Positions 16,914-25,947 of a stretch of DNA of 64,000 nucleotides are shown piece by piece. How positions within the stretch are numbered: the first letter of the stretch is position 1; each line of letters starts with the position of its first letter. Both the position numbers and the translations under genes were made by a program. The notes under the pieces are model-generated. The model saw only the letters and a list, made by a program, of their open reading frames with translations, was not told where the DNA came from and ran no database searches. This DNA is from Anaerolineaceae bacterium (GTDB lineage Bacteria > Chloroflexota > Anaerolineae > Anaerolineales > Anaerolineaceae): the NCBI GenBank assembly GCA_002702705.1, contig PABH01000010.1:1-64000 (forward strand), read 5' to 3'.

Positions 16914-17488
16914 TTCTTTAACCAATACCACAGCTGCGGTTTAGGATCATCTTCATATTTAAGAATGCAAAAATGATCTCCAAACAGTGCGCGAATCTCC
17001 TCAATGGTCAAACCAATATTTAAACCACTGGATTCAGCTGGTTGAAAAGCCAGGATCATATAAACGGCACCTGGCTCCAAAATTTTGTTTAACCCAGCCG
17101 CATAATCCAATCTTCCCTGAGGAGATAAACCATGTAAACAGCCCATATCCAAAGCAAATTGAGTTGGCGGAATTTGATATTGATCCAATTGGGTCACATC
17201 TCCATGAATAAAATGGGTGTTTTCCGCCACACCAGCTTGTTTTGCTTTTTTTCTGGCCTTACGAATTGGTTTTTTAATAAAATCAATTCCGGTCACCTGC
17301 CAACCTAAGCGAGCCATATAAATACAGTTTGTTCCGGTTCCACAGCCCAAATCAAGGGCGTGCCCATATTTGGGCAGCTGTTTAAACTGCTCAATGACCT
17401 CGGGTGGGGTTTGGTTGGTATCCCAGCGCGGTTTTTGAAAATGGTAGATTAAAGAAAAAAATAATTTTCGCATTGATTGATGAATCAT
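16895..17488 (-). CDS. Class I SAM-dependent methyltransferase
   Basis: A 197-residue Rossmann methyltransferase. Motif I is HALDLGCGTGTNCIYMA, followed by WQVTGIDFIKKPIRKARKKA (acidic residue for the ribose) and a motif at FALDMGCLHGLSPQGR. The last resembles small thiopurine/tellurite-type methyltransferases, but the acceptor is unknown. No strong ribosome-binding site precedes the ATG at 17488; an in-frame ATG at codon 6 is an alternative. The gene stands alone; its last codons form one arm of the shared terminator with lysC. Confidence 0.82.
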   Translation of the reverse strand: MIHQSMRKLFFSLIYHFQKPRWDTNQTPPEVIEQFKQLPKYGHALDLGCGTGTNCIYMARLGWQVTGIDFIKKPIRKARKKAKQAGVAENTHFIHGDVTQLDQYQIPPTQFALDMGCLHGLSPQGRLDYAAGLNKILEPGAVYMILAFQPAESSGLNIGLTIEEIRALFGDHFCILKYEDDPKPQLWYWLKKKPCAV

Positions 17489-17650
17489 CTTAAAATTAAT
17501 CCATTAAAAAAACAAGCAATTGTACTCGCCCCGCATCTTCTTACAATGTTATTTTGCAAATCACCCTGCCTGGACTGCCCCTTTGATAGATTATAAAAAA
17601 GATATATAATATCGGTAAATTACAAACAAATGGTTGAATGGCGGTAAGGT

Positions 17651-18223
17651 ATGACGGATCATCACCACTTGGTGGATGAAGCAAAAAAGATCATTTCCGA
17701 TTTGGATTTGTTACAAACCTTGGAACAATATGGGGAAGCTCGTGTGGTGGGAAGTGTCGCTCTGGAACTAATAGTAAAGCGTGACATTGATCTGCATGTG
17801 TTGGTGAATACGGATGATCTTTCTGCGGTGGCAGAGAAAATCAGTGTGGATTTAAAAAAGAATCATCGCGTTAAGGAAGTAACGATTTATCGTGACCGCA
17901 CAAATTACGGGGTGAAACTTTCAATTACTGATTTTCCTGGTGATAGCGGTAATTGGTTGATTGAAATTTGGATTACCGATTGGATTGAAAACACTCAATT
18001 TGCCTTTACCGAATTACTTCAACGTACGCTGACCCACCAACAGCGTGAAATTATCATGCAAATTAAAGAAGATTTTTATTATCAAGGCTTTTTAAAAGAA
18101 GAACTACGCACCCTCATTTATCGGGCGGTTTTGGAAGGTGGCGTACGTAACAGCCAGGATTTTTTAGCCTGGAATGTCGGTTTGTTTAGGGGAAATGATA
18201 AAAAACAAAACGGCTTGTTTTAA
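17651..18223 (+). CDS. Nucleotidyltransferase-fold protein, unknown substrate
   Basis: A 190-residue protein with a minimal nucleotidyltransferase motif: VVGSVALELIVKRDIDLHVLV has the GS and the D-x-D acidic pair spaced as in the Pol-beta/MNT superfamily. The rest (about 80-190) is alpha-helical and not recognised. Such proteins can be antitoxins, drug-modifying enzymes or housekeeping proteins of unknown role. No HEPN-type partner is adjacent, so a toxin-antitoxin module is not supported. A GGTAAGG-like purine stretch precedes the ATG. Confidence 0.65.
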   Translation: MTDHHHLVDEAKKIISDLDLLQTLEQYGEARVVGSVALELIVKRDIDLHVLVNTDDLSAVAEKISVDLKKNHRVKEVTIYRDRTNYGVKLSITDFPGDSGNWLIEIWITDWIENTQFAFTELLQRTLTHQQREIIMQIKEDFYYQGFLKEELRTLIYRAVLEGGVRNSQDFLAWNVGLFRGNDKKQNGLF

Positions 18224-18233
18224 CAATCAATGG

Positions 18234-18554
18234 TTACTGGCGTATACGGCGGGTGAAATAACCGGGGACAACGGAGGTTAAAATTTCATCCACTTCTTCC
18301 CGTGCCATTTCAGAAATTTCTTCACAAGCATTTGCGTTACCCCCAGCGACAATGCTAATTAACATAAATCGTTCGCGATCTGGGGAGTTTTTTGCCAGGG
18401 CAATTGTTGCCGGTGTTATGGTTCCATTTAAAACCTGCCACACCACAGCCGCCGTGATCGGGTGTAGTTTGCTGACCATCGTCACCCATTCCTGTGGAAG
18501 CGGCGGCGGTTGGCGGAAAGATTGAGGAGCGATTGATATTTCGAATTCTGGCAT
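18234..18554 (-). CDS. Hypothetical protein
   Basis: A 106-residue protein of unrecognised family. It begins MPEFEISIAPQ and ends with acidic and basic helices (EEISEMAREEVDEILTS, YFTRRIRQ). It has no signal peptide or membrane segment. The ATG at 18554 is preferred because AGGA lies six to nine bases upstream; a longer frame begins at 18638. The gene converges on the nucleotidyltransferase-fold gene with ten bases between the stop codons. Confidence 0.55.
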   Translation of the reverse strand: MPEFEISIAPQSFRQPPPLPQEWVTMVSKLHPITAAVVWQVLNGTITPATIALAKNSPDRERFMLISIVAGGNANACEEISEMAREEVDEILTSVVPGYFTRRIRQ

Positions 18555-18686
18555 TTCTATTCCTGGAAAAAATTTGTCTTCCCTCAGACCATTGTAGGAT
18601 ACCTTAAAAAGCAAAAAACTTCCACCCCTTCTTTGCACAATTCACACTTTCAGGCACGGAAGGTTAACTGATATTTATTATTTCAT

Positions 18687-19490
18687 TTATTCATTTTCCG
18701 GAAGACTGATATCCACATAGTCAAATTCCACAATAATGGGTGTAACGTTATAAGACGAAGCAGATATGCCGATCTTACCTTCGGTTAAGACAGAGTCATC
18801 AATCGTTTTTGTTTTAATATCATTAATCCACAAAGTTAACGTCTCGCCCTCACAAGAAACCGCATAATTGTTAAACTCCCGCCCCGTGCGAATTTGGTTC
18901 GAACCGCCATTCACCAGAAAGACATATTCCCCATCAGCCAATGTCCCGTCATAACGCAGGATGGTATATAAGCCATCACTGCCAATATTAAATTCATACC
19001 AGCCGCTGTTTTGTTCGTAACGACAGATCAGGCTGACGCTGGTAGGGGTTTTACCTCGATTTTCCACTGAAGTGCTGATCTTTACATCAGTATATGTATA
19101 ATCGTCATACATCAGGTAGGCATAAATATCCTTATCAATCAATTCAAAGACTACCCGTCCACGATCACGATAAATTTGCGTTTTGTCTTCACTGCCGCTG
19201 GTGATAAACCAACTCCACCCACTGATATCATTTTCAAACTCTTCCAGGCGGAAAGATTCATTTTGTAAAACAACTTCTTCGGTTGGTTCCGGCTCAGGAG
19301 TATCTGCGATGGAACCTTCGCTCATCGCCGTTGGGATAATTGTTGGCAGCTGCCGGGTTGGCTCCGGCTTCTGGGTGGGCTGAACGGATTCAACAGGCAA
19401 GACAGTCGGTTCAGGGGTAGATAAAATTGAACTACAGGCGGATAAAAGGATACTGATTAGGATAATGGGAATGAATCGTTTTGGTTTCAT
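18687..19490 (-). CDS. Lipoprotein with a LamG/DUF1080-like beta-sandwich domain
   Basis: A 267-residue lipoprotein. A signal peptide ends at SACSS, then a Pro/Thr/Glu-rich linker (about 25-80). The C-terminal 180 residues resemble the concanavalin-like fold of DUF1080/LamG proteins: strands such as YEFNIGSDGLYTILRY, NNYAVSCEGETLTLWIND and VLTEGKIGISASSYN. Such domains usually bind glycans or serve as structural modules; no catalytic residues can be named. GAAGGA precedes the ATG at 19490. The gene is isolated from its neighbours. Confidence 0.7.
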   Translation of the reverse strand: MKPKRFIPIILISILLSACSSILSTPEPTVLPVESVQPTQKPEPTRQLPTIIPTAMSEGSIADTPEPEPTEEVVLQNESFRLEEFENDISGWSWFITSGSEDKTQIYRDRGRVVFELIDKDIYAYLMYDDYTYTDVKISTSVENRGKTPTSVSLICRYEQNSGWYEFNIGSDGLYTILRYDGTLADGEYVFLVNGGSNQIRTGREFNNYAVSCEGETLTLWINDIKTKTIDDSVLTEGKIGISASSYNVTPIIVEFDYVDISLPENE

Positions 19491-19652
19491 TTTTCCTTCA
19501 ATGGATCGTGTTGGTTTTACTTTACCGTTTTCGATGATAGAGGTCAAGCAAATCGACCATTAAAACAAAACCAAAAGACCTATGTTTGTAAAGCAATTTT
19601 TTTGATCAACTTTTGATTACGGATTACAGAATATTTTAGTACAATAGTACCT

Positions 19653-20756
19653 ATGAGTCTGAAGGAATTACCCCGCAATCAGGTGTTGTATGGGGATTGT
19701 TTGGAGATCTTAAACCAACTGCCAGTCGAGTCGGTGGATGTTGTTTTTGCTGACCCACCCTATAACCTGCAGCTAAAACAAGCCTTGTGGCGGCCGGATT
19801 TATCCCAGGTGGATGCTGTTAACGATTCATGGGATCAATTTGATGATTTTGCCGCGTACGACCGTTTTACGCGGGCGTGGTTGGCTGCCTGCCGCAGGGT
19901 ACTTAAACCGGATGGTACCTTGTGGGTAATAGGCAGTTATCATAATATTTTTCGGGTGGGCTCCATTCTGCAAGATTTAAAATACTGGATTTTAAACGAC
20001 GTCGTCTGGATTAAGTCCAATCCGATGCCAAACTTTCGCGGGGTGCGGTTAACCAATGCCCACGAAACCCTGATTTGGGCGCAGCGTGACCGGGGTGCCT
20101 CGTATACGTTTAATCATCATGCTCTGAAACAAATCAACGAAAACCTGCAGGTTCGCAGCGATTGGTATTTCCCGATATGTAAGGGGAAAGAGCGCCTGCG
20201 TGATAATGGTGAAAAAGTTCATTCCACCCAAAAACCGTTGGCCTTGTTATATCGGGTGCTGCTGGCCAGTACCAATCCGGGAGATGTTGTCCTTGATCCG
20301 TTTTTTGGCACCGGTACCACAGGGGTTGCCGCCAAACAATTAAACCGCACATGGATCGGCATTGAACGCGATGAACGGTATGCAAAATTCGCCAAAAAAC
20401 GAATTGATGAAACCCCAGCCTTTGACAACAAATTTACCATTCCTACACCAAACCCACGCCGCCGGAGGCGTTTACCTTTTGGGTCATTAATCGAATATGG
20501 CCTATTAAAACCGGGCACGAAATTGTATTATCAAAATAAGGATACCCATATTGCGGAAGTAATGGCAGATGGCACTTTGTTGTTAGAGGAACAACGAGGA
20601 TCCATCCATCAATTAGCCCGAAAGATTCAACCCGGCCCGGTAAATGGCTGGCAAGTTTGGTATTATCAGGATAGTGATAATGGTTCCCGCTATCCGGTTG
20701 ATCATTTACGTCAAACCTTAAGAGATTTATATTTTTCCCAGGAAGAGGATTTATGA
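19653..20756 (+). CDS. CcrM-type (beta-class) adenine DNA methyltransferase with RAMA domain
   Basis: A 367-residue DNA methyltransferase. Motif IV DPPYNLQLKQ comes before the SAM-binding motif I DPFFGTGTTGVAAKQL, the order of the beta class (CcrM, M.HinfI). HSTQKPLALLYRVL is the conserved segment before motif I. The C-terminal region (about 270-350: YGLLKPGTKLYYQNKDTHIAE … GPVNGWQVWYY) fits a RAMA domain, which in CcrM contributes to DNA recognition. The family usually methylates GANTC adenines. No restriction endonuclease gene is adjacent, so it is an orphan regulatory-type enzyme (inference). Its stop overlaps the start of the peptidase gene (ATGA, 20753-20756). Confidence 0.88.
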   Translation: MSLKELPRNQVLYGDCLEILNQLPVESVDVVFADPPYNLQLKQALWRPDLSQVDAVNDSWDQFDDFAAYDRFTRAWLAACRRVLKPDGTLWVIGSYHNIFRVGSILQDLKYWILNDVVWIKSNPMPNFRGVRLTNAHETLIWAQRDRGASYTFNHHALKQINENLQVRSDWYFPICKGKERLRDNGEKVHSTQKPLALLYRVLLASTNPGDVVLDPFFGTGTTGVAAKQLNRTWIGIERDERYAKFAKKRIDETPAFDNKFTIPTPNPRRRRRLPFGSLIEYGLLKPGTKLYYQNKDTHIAEVMADGTLLLEEQRGSIHQLARKIQPGPVNGWQVWYYQDSDNGSRYPVDHLRQTLRDLYFSQEEDL

Positions 20757-22534
20757 ACCAAACGACATATCAACAAACCCGGTGGAGTTTAGCAGACTTA
20801 TTCCCCGGGCCGCAGTCAAAAGAATTGGAAACCGCGTTTGAAACCGTTTCCAAAAAAGTTGGGGTGATCGAAGCCCGTCGGGATGAACTAACCGATACGA
20901 TCACCGTGGAAAAATTTTTAGACTTTGTAAAAGCTTTAGATGAAGTAACCGTATTGGTGCACAAAATCTACACCTTTGCCGGTCTTCTGTTTTCAGAAGA
21001 TACCCAAGATCAGACCGCCCAAGGCCTGATGGCAAAAGTAGAACAGTTCGCCGCTGAAATGACCAACCGAACCCTGTTCTTTAACCTATGGTGGAAAGCT
21101 TTGTCCCAAGAAAAAGCCCAGCAGTTGATCGAAAACAGTGGTGATTATGCCTACTGGTTAGAGGCAATCCGTTTATTTATTCCGCACACCTTAAGTGAAG
21201 CGGAAGAAAAAATCATCAATACCAAAAACGTAACTGGGGTAAGTGCGCTTCAGATGGTTTATTCTTCCATCACCAACCGCTACGTTTTTAAAATCACGGT
21301 GGACGGAGAAGAAAAATCACTGACCCGTGGGGAATTAATGATGTACGTCCGAAATGCCGATCCCGAGATTCGAGCGGCGGCTTATCAGGAATTGTATCGG
21401 GTCTATGGCGATGATGGTTCCATTCTTGGACAAATTTACCAAACCCTGGTCCGCGACTGGCGGAATGAACAGATTGAATTAAGACACCATGCTGAGCCAA
21501 TTTCCGCGCGCAACCTGGTCAATGATATTCCTGATGAGGTTGTGAATACCTTACTAGACGTTTGTAAAAAGAACGCCGTCGTTTTCCAACGTTTCTTTAA
21601 ATTAAAAGCAAAATGGCTAGGGGTAGATACATTACGCCGTTACGACTTATATGCTCCGGTGGTTAAATCAGATAAACAATATGCTTTTGAAGATGCGGCA
21701 GACCTTGTTTTGGATGCGTTTAATAAGTTTGATCCCAAATTCGCAACCTTAGCGAAGCGGGTTTTTGACAATAACCATTTGGATAGTGAAGTGCGTAAAG
21801 GCAAACGCGGCGGCGCATTCTGTTGGCCTTCCGGTCCGGATCTGACCCCCTGGGTGATGCTCAATTACCAGGGACGGGCAGATGATGTCTCCACGATGGC
21901 ACATGAACTCGGCCATGCAGTCCACGGCATGTTAGCAGAAGATCATTCCATCCTTACCTTCCATTCCAACCTACCGCTGGCCGAAACCGCTTCGACCTTT
22001 GGGGAAATGGTGCTGGTGGATTATTTATTGGATAAGGAAGAAGATGAAGCCGTACGGCGTGACATTTTGTTCAGCCAGGTAGATGGAGCCTATGCGACCA
22101 TCATGCGGCAGGCTTATTTTGCCATGTTTGAGCGGGAAGCGCATGAGATGATTAAAAATGGCGCATCCGTTAATGAACTGGCAGAAGCATATCAAAAAAA
22201 TCTGCAAGAGCAGTTTGGCGATTCCATTGAAGTCAGTGATGAGTTTAAATGGGAATGGGTCTCTATACCGCATATTTTTGATGTTCCTTTTTATGTTTAC
22301 GCCTACACCTTTGGTCAGTTGTTGGTGCTTTCGCTTTACCAACAATACAAAGCGGAGGGTGAATCCTTTATTCCGCGTTATACCAAGATTCTTTCAACTG
22401 GTGGCGCACAAGCCCCCGTGGAACTGCTTTCCGATGCCGGCATTGATGTTTACTCCAGTGAATTTTGGCAAGGCGGTTTTGATGTATTGGATCAGATGAT
22501 TGGACAGCTGGAATCTCTACCGATTCCTGAATGA
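20753..22534 (+). CDS. M3-family oligoendopeptidase F-like metallopeptidase
   Basis: A 593-residue zinc peptidase of the PepF clade. The active-site motif is MAHELGHAVHGMLAEDH (HExxH, about 385-395), with the third ligand glutamate region PLAETASTFGEMV. The downstream IPHIFDVPFYVYAYTFGQL helix is the family's substrate-site segment. It degrades cytoplasmic oligopeptides. Translationally coupled to the CcrM-type gene by a 4-base overlap; this pairing has no obvious functional meaning. Length is normal for the family. Confidence 0.94.
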   Translation: MNQTTYQQTRWSLADLFPGPQSKELETAFETVSKKVGVIEARRDELTDTITVEKFLDFVKALDEVTVLVHKIYTFAGLLFSEDTQDQTAQGLMAKVEQFAAEMTNRTLFFNLWWKALSQEKAQQLIENSGDYAYWLEAIRLFIPHTLSEAEEKIINTKNVTGVSALQMVYSSITNRYVFKITVDGEEKSLTRGELMMYVRNADPEIRAAAYQELYRVYGDDGSILGQIYQTLVRDWRNEQIELRHHAEPISARNLVNDIPDEVVNTLLDVCKKNAVVFQRFFKLKAKWLGVDTLRRYDLYAPVVKSDKQYAFEDAADLVLDAFNKFDPKFATLAKRVFDNNHLDSEVRKGKRGGAFCWPSGPDLTPWVMLNYQGRADDVSTMAHELGHAVHGMLAEDHSILTFHSNLPLAETASTFGEMVLVDYLLDKEEDEAVRRDILFSQVDGAYATIMRQAYFAMFEREAHEMIKNGASVNELAEAYQKNLQEQFGDSIEVSDEFKWEWVSIPHIFDVPFYVYAYTFGQLLVLSLYQQYKAEGESFIPRYTKILSTGGAQAPVELLSDAGIDVYSSEFWQGGFDVLDQMIGQLESLPIPE

Positions 22535-22608
22535 GGATAAAACAGTTAATTTAGGTAACACAAAGGGAAAGATAATTTTTTCCGGGAGACAAAAATCAAA
22601 TCTCCCCA

Positions 22609-22637
22609 TTGACTTATCACCCCCGATGATGTACCAT
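22609..22637 (+). promoter_or_regulatory. Promoter of the pheA attenuator transcript
   Basis: TTGACT (22609-22614), a 17-base spacer and TACCAT (22632-22637). The leader-peptide ATG begins nine bases after the -10 hexamer, so the transcript would start at or very near that ATG and would be leaderless. A 6-bp hairpin (GGGAGA / TCTCCC, 22584-22606) lies immediately upstream. Confidence 0.6.
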
Positions 22638-22645
22638 AACCAACA

Positions 22646-22726
22646 ATGAAAACACCAACTGCGAACACCTTTTTTTATTTTTATTTTTTTACCCCATTCA
22701 AAAGAACGGGTGTTTCATCTTGGTAA
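22646..22726 (+). CDS. Phe/Tyr-rich leader peptide of the pheA operon
   Basis: A 26-codon frame. Codons 9-15 read Phe-Phe-Tyr-Phe-Tyr-Phe-Phe, and another Phe is at 18, so eight of ten central codons are aromatic. The gene downstream is prephenate dehydratase, the Phe-specific enzyme, and then DAHP synthase, the first shikimate step. No Shine-Dalgarno is present; the promoter position implies a leaderless start. The stop codon (22724-22726) directly follows the segment-2 stem arm. The layout equals that of enterobacterial pheL, but the peptide sequence is unrelated. Confidence 0.85.
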   Translation: MKTPTANTFFYFYFFTPFKRTGVSSW

Positions 22727-22780
22727 GGTTTTCAAAAACAAACGGTTAACGAATTCCAAACAGAAAGCAGGACGTGAAGC
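22655..22780 (+). promoter_or_regulatory. Ribosome-mediated attenuator of pheA-DAHP synthase
   Basis: Segment 1 (22655-22669, CCAA…GAACACC) pairs with segment 2 (22709-22723, GGTGTTT…TTGG) around a 4x4 internal loop. Segment 2 (22712-22722, GTTTCATCTTG) can instead pair with segment 3 (22768-22780), 11 pairs with a 2-base bulge. Segment 3 is also the 5' arm of the terminator at 22770-22805. A ribosome held at the Phe/Tyr codons (22670-22699) would mask segment 1 and free 2:3; one reaching the stop at 22724 would mask segment 2 and allow termination. Sequence supports all stems; function is inferred. Confidence 0.78.
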
Positions 22781-22805
22781 ACAAAAAAGCTCACGTCCTT
22801 TTTTT
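22770..22805 (+). terminator. Intrinsic terminator before pheA
   Basis: Perfect stem GGACGTGA / TCACGTCC (22770-22777 with 22791-22798), a 13-base loop and seven T (22799-22805). It ends 28 bases before the pheA start codon. Confidence 0.9.
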
Positions 22806-22833
22806 ATTCTTATCACAAGCCAAAGGAGTTTTT

Positions 22834-23682
22834 ATGAATCGGATAGCATTTCAAGGGATCAACGGAGCGTACTCGCAGGAAGCCATTATTCAATACTTTG
22901 GGGAGGAAGCCGAAACCATCCCCTGCCATGCCTTTAAAGACTTATTTTCTTTGGTCGAAAACCAGGAAGCCGAATACGCTATTTTACCGGTCGAAAACGC
23001 AGTCGCAGGTTCAGTGAACCAATCATACGAACTGCTTGCGGAACACGATCTGACGGTATACGCCGAAATTATTTTGCGCGTTCGCCATACCCTGATGACC
23101 CTGCCCGAAACCAACCTGGAGGAAATTCATACCGTGCGCTCCCATCCTCAGGCCCTCTCGCAGTGTCAAAACTATCTGCGGCGGCATAACTTCACTGCTG
23201 AACCTCACTTTGATACCGCAGGCAGCGCCCGTGACCTGGCCCTGAAGCCCGAACCCGGCGTAGCGGTGATTGCTTCCGCTCTGGCTGCCAAACTCTACAA
23301 TCTTAAAATTATTGAGCAAGGCATTGAAGATTTTTCCTTTAACTTCACCCGCTTTTTATTACTCTCCTATAAAAAACCATCTCGTGCACAAAAAAATAAA
23401 ACCTCTATCGTTTTCGCCTCTTCACACACCCCAGGTGTGTTATATAACTGCCTGGGCGAATTTGCCAAACGAAATATCAATCTGACCAAGATCGAATCCC
23501 GCCCTCGTTTGAACAAACCCTGGCAGTATCTGTTTTACCTCGATTTTGAAGGCCACGCCCAAGACCCGAAGGTCGAAGCGGCTTTAATGGGTGTGTTACG
23601 CTTGGCCTCATTTGTAAAACTGTTAGGTTCCTACCAGGCAGCCGATACCCCACAAGAAGAAATCGAAAGAGAGATACCATGA
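22834..23682 (+). CDS. pheA: Prephenate dehydratase with ACT domain
   Basis: A 282-residue monofunctional prephenate dehydratase: prephenate to phenylpyruvate, the committed step to phenylalanine. The catalytic domain opens with [15 protein letters not shown] and contains [19 protein letters not shown] and the TRF motif in [11 protein letters not shown]. The C-terminal ACT domain has the ESRP motif ([22 protein letters not shown]), which allows allosteric inhibition by Phe. AAAGGAG precedes the ATG at 22834; the longer frame would start inside the terminator. Control is therefore predicted at two levels, attenuation and feedback. The stop overlaps the next start (ATGA). Confidence 0.96.
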   Translation: MNRIAFQGINGAYSQEAIIQYFGEEAETIPCHAFKDLFSLVENQEAEYAILPVENAVAGSVNQSYELLAEHDLTVYAEIILRVRHTLMTLPETNLEEIHTVRSHPQALSQCQNYLRRHNFTAEPHFDTAGSARDLALKPEPGVAVIASALAAKLYNLKIIEQGIEDFSFNFTRFLLLSYKKPSRAQKNKTSIVFASSHTPGVLYNCLGEFAKRNINLTKIESRPRLNKPWQYLFYLDFEGHAQDPKVEAALMGVLRLASFVKLLGSYQAADTPQEEIEREIP

Positions 23683-24692
23683 TCATCATTATGCAAAAAG
23701 ATGCCACCCAACGCCAGGTGAATAACGTCGTAGCTCGATTACAACAAATGGGCTGCCAGGCTTTTTGTTCTGAAGGCACCGAAAATACGGTCATCGGTAT
23801 TAACAATCACCAGCACAAATTAAACCAGACCGTGATTGAGAACCTGCCAGGCGTGGCGCGGTTAATGCCCGTCAGCAAACCCTACAAACTCGCCAGCCGT
23901 GATTTTCACCCCGCGGATACCACCATCTCGATTGGAAATCTGACCATTGGTGCCAATCATCTGACCGTCATTGCAGGACCCTGCTCGGTAGAAAACAAAG
24001 AACAAATTCTGACCACCGCCCACGCCGTGAAAACCGCCGGGGCACACATCCTGCGCGGCGGAGCCTACAAACCACGTAGTTCACCCTATGCTTTTCAGGG
24101 TTTAGGGGAAGCTGGTCTGGAACTGTTGGCGTTGGCACGGGAAGAAACAGGTTTACCCATCATCACCGAGGTGTTGGACCCCGAAACGGTACCCCTGGTG
24201 CGTGCATATGCTGACATTTTACAGATTGGCGCACGTAATATGCAAAATTACTCTTTGCTACATGCAGTTGGAGAAGCCCAACATCCCGTTTTGTTAAAAC
24301 GCAGTATGATGGCCACCGTGGATGAATTTTTAATGGCAGCCGAATATATTCTCTCTCACGGCAACCAGCAGGTCATTTTATGTGAACGCGGTATTCGCAC
24401 CTATGAAACTTCGACACGAAACACCTTTGATATCAATGCCATCCCCGTCTTAAAAGAACACACCCACCTGCCTATTTTTGCCGATCCCAGCCACGCCACC
24501 GGCAAACGCAGTTTGGTTGCATCCATTGCCAAAGCTGCTGTGGCTGCCGGTGCGGACGGGCTTGCCATTGAAGTGCACCCCAATCCGGATATTGCCCTAT
24601 CTGATGGGGCTCAATCTCTCACACCGCCCCAATTTACCGAATTAATGCGGCAGGTTCAAAAATTAGCAGCTGCTTTGGAAAAAGAAGCATAA
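23679..24692 (+). CDS. DAHP synthase, type I-beta (3-deoxy-7-phosphoheptulonate synthase)
   Basis: A 337-residue enzyme joining phosphoenolpyruvate and erythrose-4-phosphate to enter the shikimate pathway. An N-terminal ferredoxin-like regulatory domain (about 1-70) precedes a KDO8P/DAHP-type barrel: [33 protein letters not shown] and [14 protein letters not shown] are diagnostic. The N-terminal domain of this class usually confers feedback sensitivity to aromatic amino acids. It overlaps pheA by four bases and so falls under the same attenuator, which ties entry to the pathway to Phe/Tyr supply. Confidence 0.95.
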   Translation: MIIIMQKDATQRQVNNVVARLQQMGCQAFCSEGTENTVIGINNHQHKLNQTVIENLPGVARLMPVSKPYKLASRDFHPADTTISIGNLTIGANHLTVIAGPCSVENKEQILTTAHAVKTAGAHILRGGAYKPRSSPYAFQGLGEAGLELLALAREETGLPIITEVLDPETVPLVRAYADILQIGARNMQNYSLLHAVGEAQHPVLLKRSMMATVDEFLMAAEYILSHGNQQVILCERGIRTYETSTRNTFDINAIPVLKEHTHLPIFADPSHATGKRSLVASIAKAAVAAGADGLAIEVHPNPDIALSDGAQSLTPPQFTELMRQVQKLAAALEKEA

Positions 24693-24898
24693 TGCCGATT
24701 TGAGTAAATTAGGGTTCATTTCCTGTTCAATGCGGATGATGGATTTCTTTTTGAGTCAAAACACGATTTATGTAATTTATGTTTAAACAATGAGAAGCCG
24801 ATCCAATCGGTGTTTTATCGTTTTCCACTTCGTTTTATCCGTGATAAAATTTAACAGTATTTTTTATGAAAATTTATTAAAATCGAGGCAACAGGCTG

Positions 24899-25210
24899 AT
24901 GGCAAAAAACAAATTCGACAGTGTCATTGAAGCAATACGCGTATCAACAGATGGGGAATTGATGCTGGCAAGATTATATGACCGGCGCGGCGCCGTATTT
25001 TCAGATCACAAACTGGTAAATCGTGCTGACTTAATTAAGCGTCTTCAAGAAGGGCAAACCATTCTATGCGGCAGCCGAATCCAATTTTTAGGTTCTGAAT
25101 TTGATACGGGCAAAAAGCTGCATCTTGTATCCACACAAGGAAAGTCGGTCATTGTTTTAGGTGAAGGCCAGCCGCAGCAAGATCAATTAACTGGTATACC
25201 TCATTTTTAA
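24899..25210 (+). CDS. Hypothetical protein upstream of a GT2 glycosyltransferase
   Basis: A 103-residue soluble protein of unrecognised family. The first 70 residues look like a small alpha/beta fold (FDSVIEAIRVSTDGELMLAR, then DRRGAVFSDHKLVNRADLIKRL), ending with a Gln-rich tail. The stop codon shares one base with the start of the glycosyltransferase gene, so the two are coupled. No catalytic motif, signal peptide or membrane helix is seen. Confidence 0.6.
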   Translation: MAKNKFDSVIEAIRVSTDGELMLARLYDRRGAVFSDHKLVNRADLIKRLQEGQTILCGSRIQFLGSEFDTGKKLHLVSTQGKSVIVLGEGQPQQDQLTGIPHF

Positions 25211-25947
25211 TGTCCGACCCCTTACTTTCAATTATTATTCCTGCCTATAATGAGGCCGAACGGCTGCCTCCTTCGTTAGAAAAGGTGCAGGCTTATATTA
25301 ATCAGCAGACCTATGAAACCGAGGTTATCGTTGTTGAGAATGGCAGCACGGATAACACCTACGCCTTAGCCACCGCTTTCACACAAACGATGCCAAACTT
25401 AAGAGTCATTCGTGAAGAAAAAAGCGGGAAGGGTCTGGCTGTACGCAGCGGTATGTTGGCCGCCAGAGGGAAAGTACGTATTTTTTGTGATGCCGATTTT
25501 TCCATGCCGGTGGAAGAGATCAGTAAATTTGTGCCGCCGCAATTAAATTCAATGGAAGTGGCCATTGCCTCACGAGAATTACCTCAATCGAAACGGGTGA
25601 ATGAACCAGAATACCGCCATTGGATCGGTCGTATTTTTAACACGATGGTGCGGTGGAGCATCTTACCGGGCTTGCAGGACACACAGTGCGGATTTAAAGC
25701 ATTCAGTGCTGATGTTGCCGAACAAGTCTTTCAGCTACAAACCCTACCAGGCTGGTCTTTTGATGCTGAGGTATTGGTAATCGCCCGGCAATTAGGATAC
25801 CAAATTAAAGAAATTCCGATTACCTGGTATTACAAACCCGGCACTCGTCTTAATATCATTCAGGATTCCATTAATATGGCAATCGATTTGTGGAAAATTC
25901 GCCGGAATGCCCGCCGAGGGAACTATGCGCGAACGAAAAAAGTTTAA
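25210..25947 (+). CDS. GT2 family glycosyltransferase (dolichyl-phosphate glucosyl/mannosyltransferase-like)
   Basis: A 245-residue GT-A enzyme. It opens with LLSIIIPAYNEAERLPPSLEKV, has the nucleotide-binding VENGSTDNTY and the metal-binding FCDADFSMP (D-x-D), and the GLQDTQCGFKAFSADVAEQVF segment typical of ALG5/DPM-like enzymes that load a sugar onto a polyprenyl phosphate. There is no C-terminal membrane anchor. The three GT-C type proteins encoded elsewhere in the window would need such lipid-linked donors (inference). The 3' end overlaps the rnhB gene. Confidence 0.88.
   Translation: MSDPLLSIIIPAYNEAERLPPSLEKVQAYINQQTYETEVIVVENGSTDNTYALATAFTQTMPNLRVIREEKSGKGLAVRSGMLAARGKVRIFCDADFSMPVEEISKFVPPQLNSMEVAIASRELPQSKRVNEPEYRHWIGRIFNTMVRWSILPGLQDTQCGFKAFSADVAEQVFQLQTLPGWSFDAEVLVIARQLGYQIKEIPITWYYKPGTRLNIIQDSINMAIDLWKIRRNARRGNYARTKKV

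Noticed and set aside
17651-18554. Toxin-antitoxin pair formed by the nucleotidyltransferase-fold and small hypothetical genes
   Set aside because: The genes converge rather than form an operon and the small protein lacks HEPN or other toxin motifs.
19653-20756. A restriction-modification system around the DNA methyltransferase
   Set aside because: No endonuclease or specificity gene is adjacent; the neighbour is a peptidase, and the methylase is of the orphan CcrM type.
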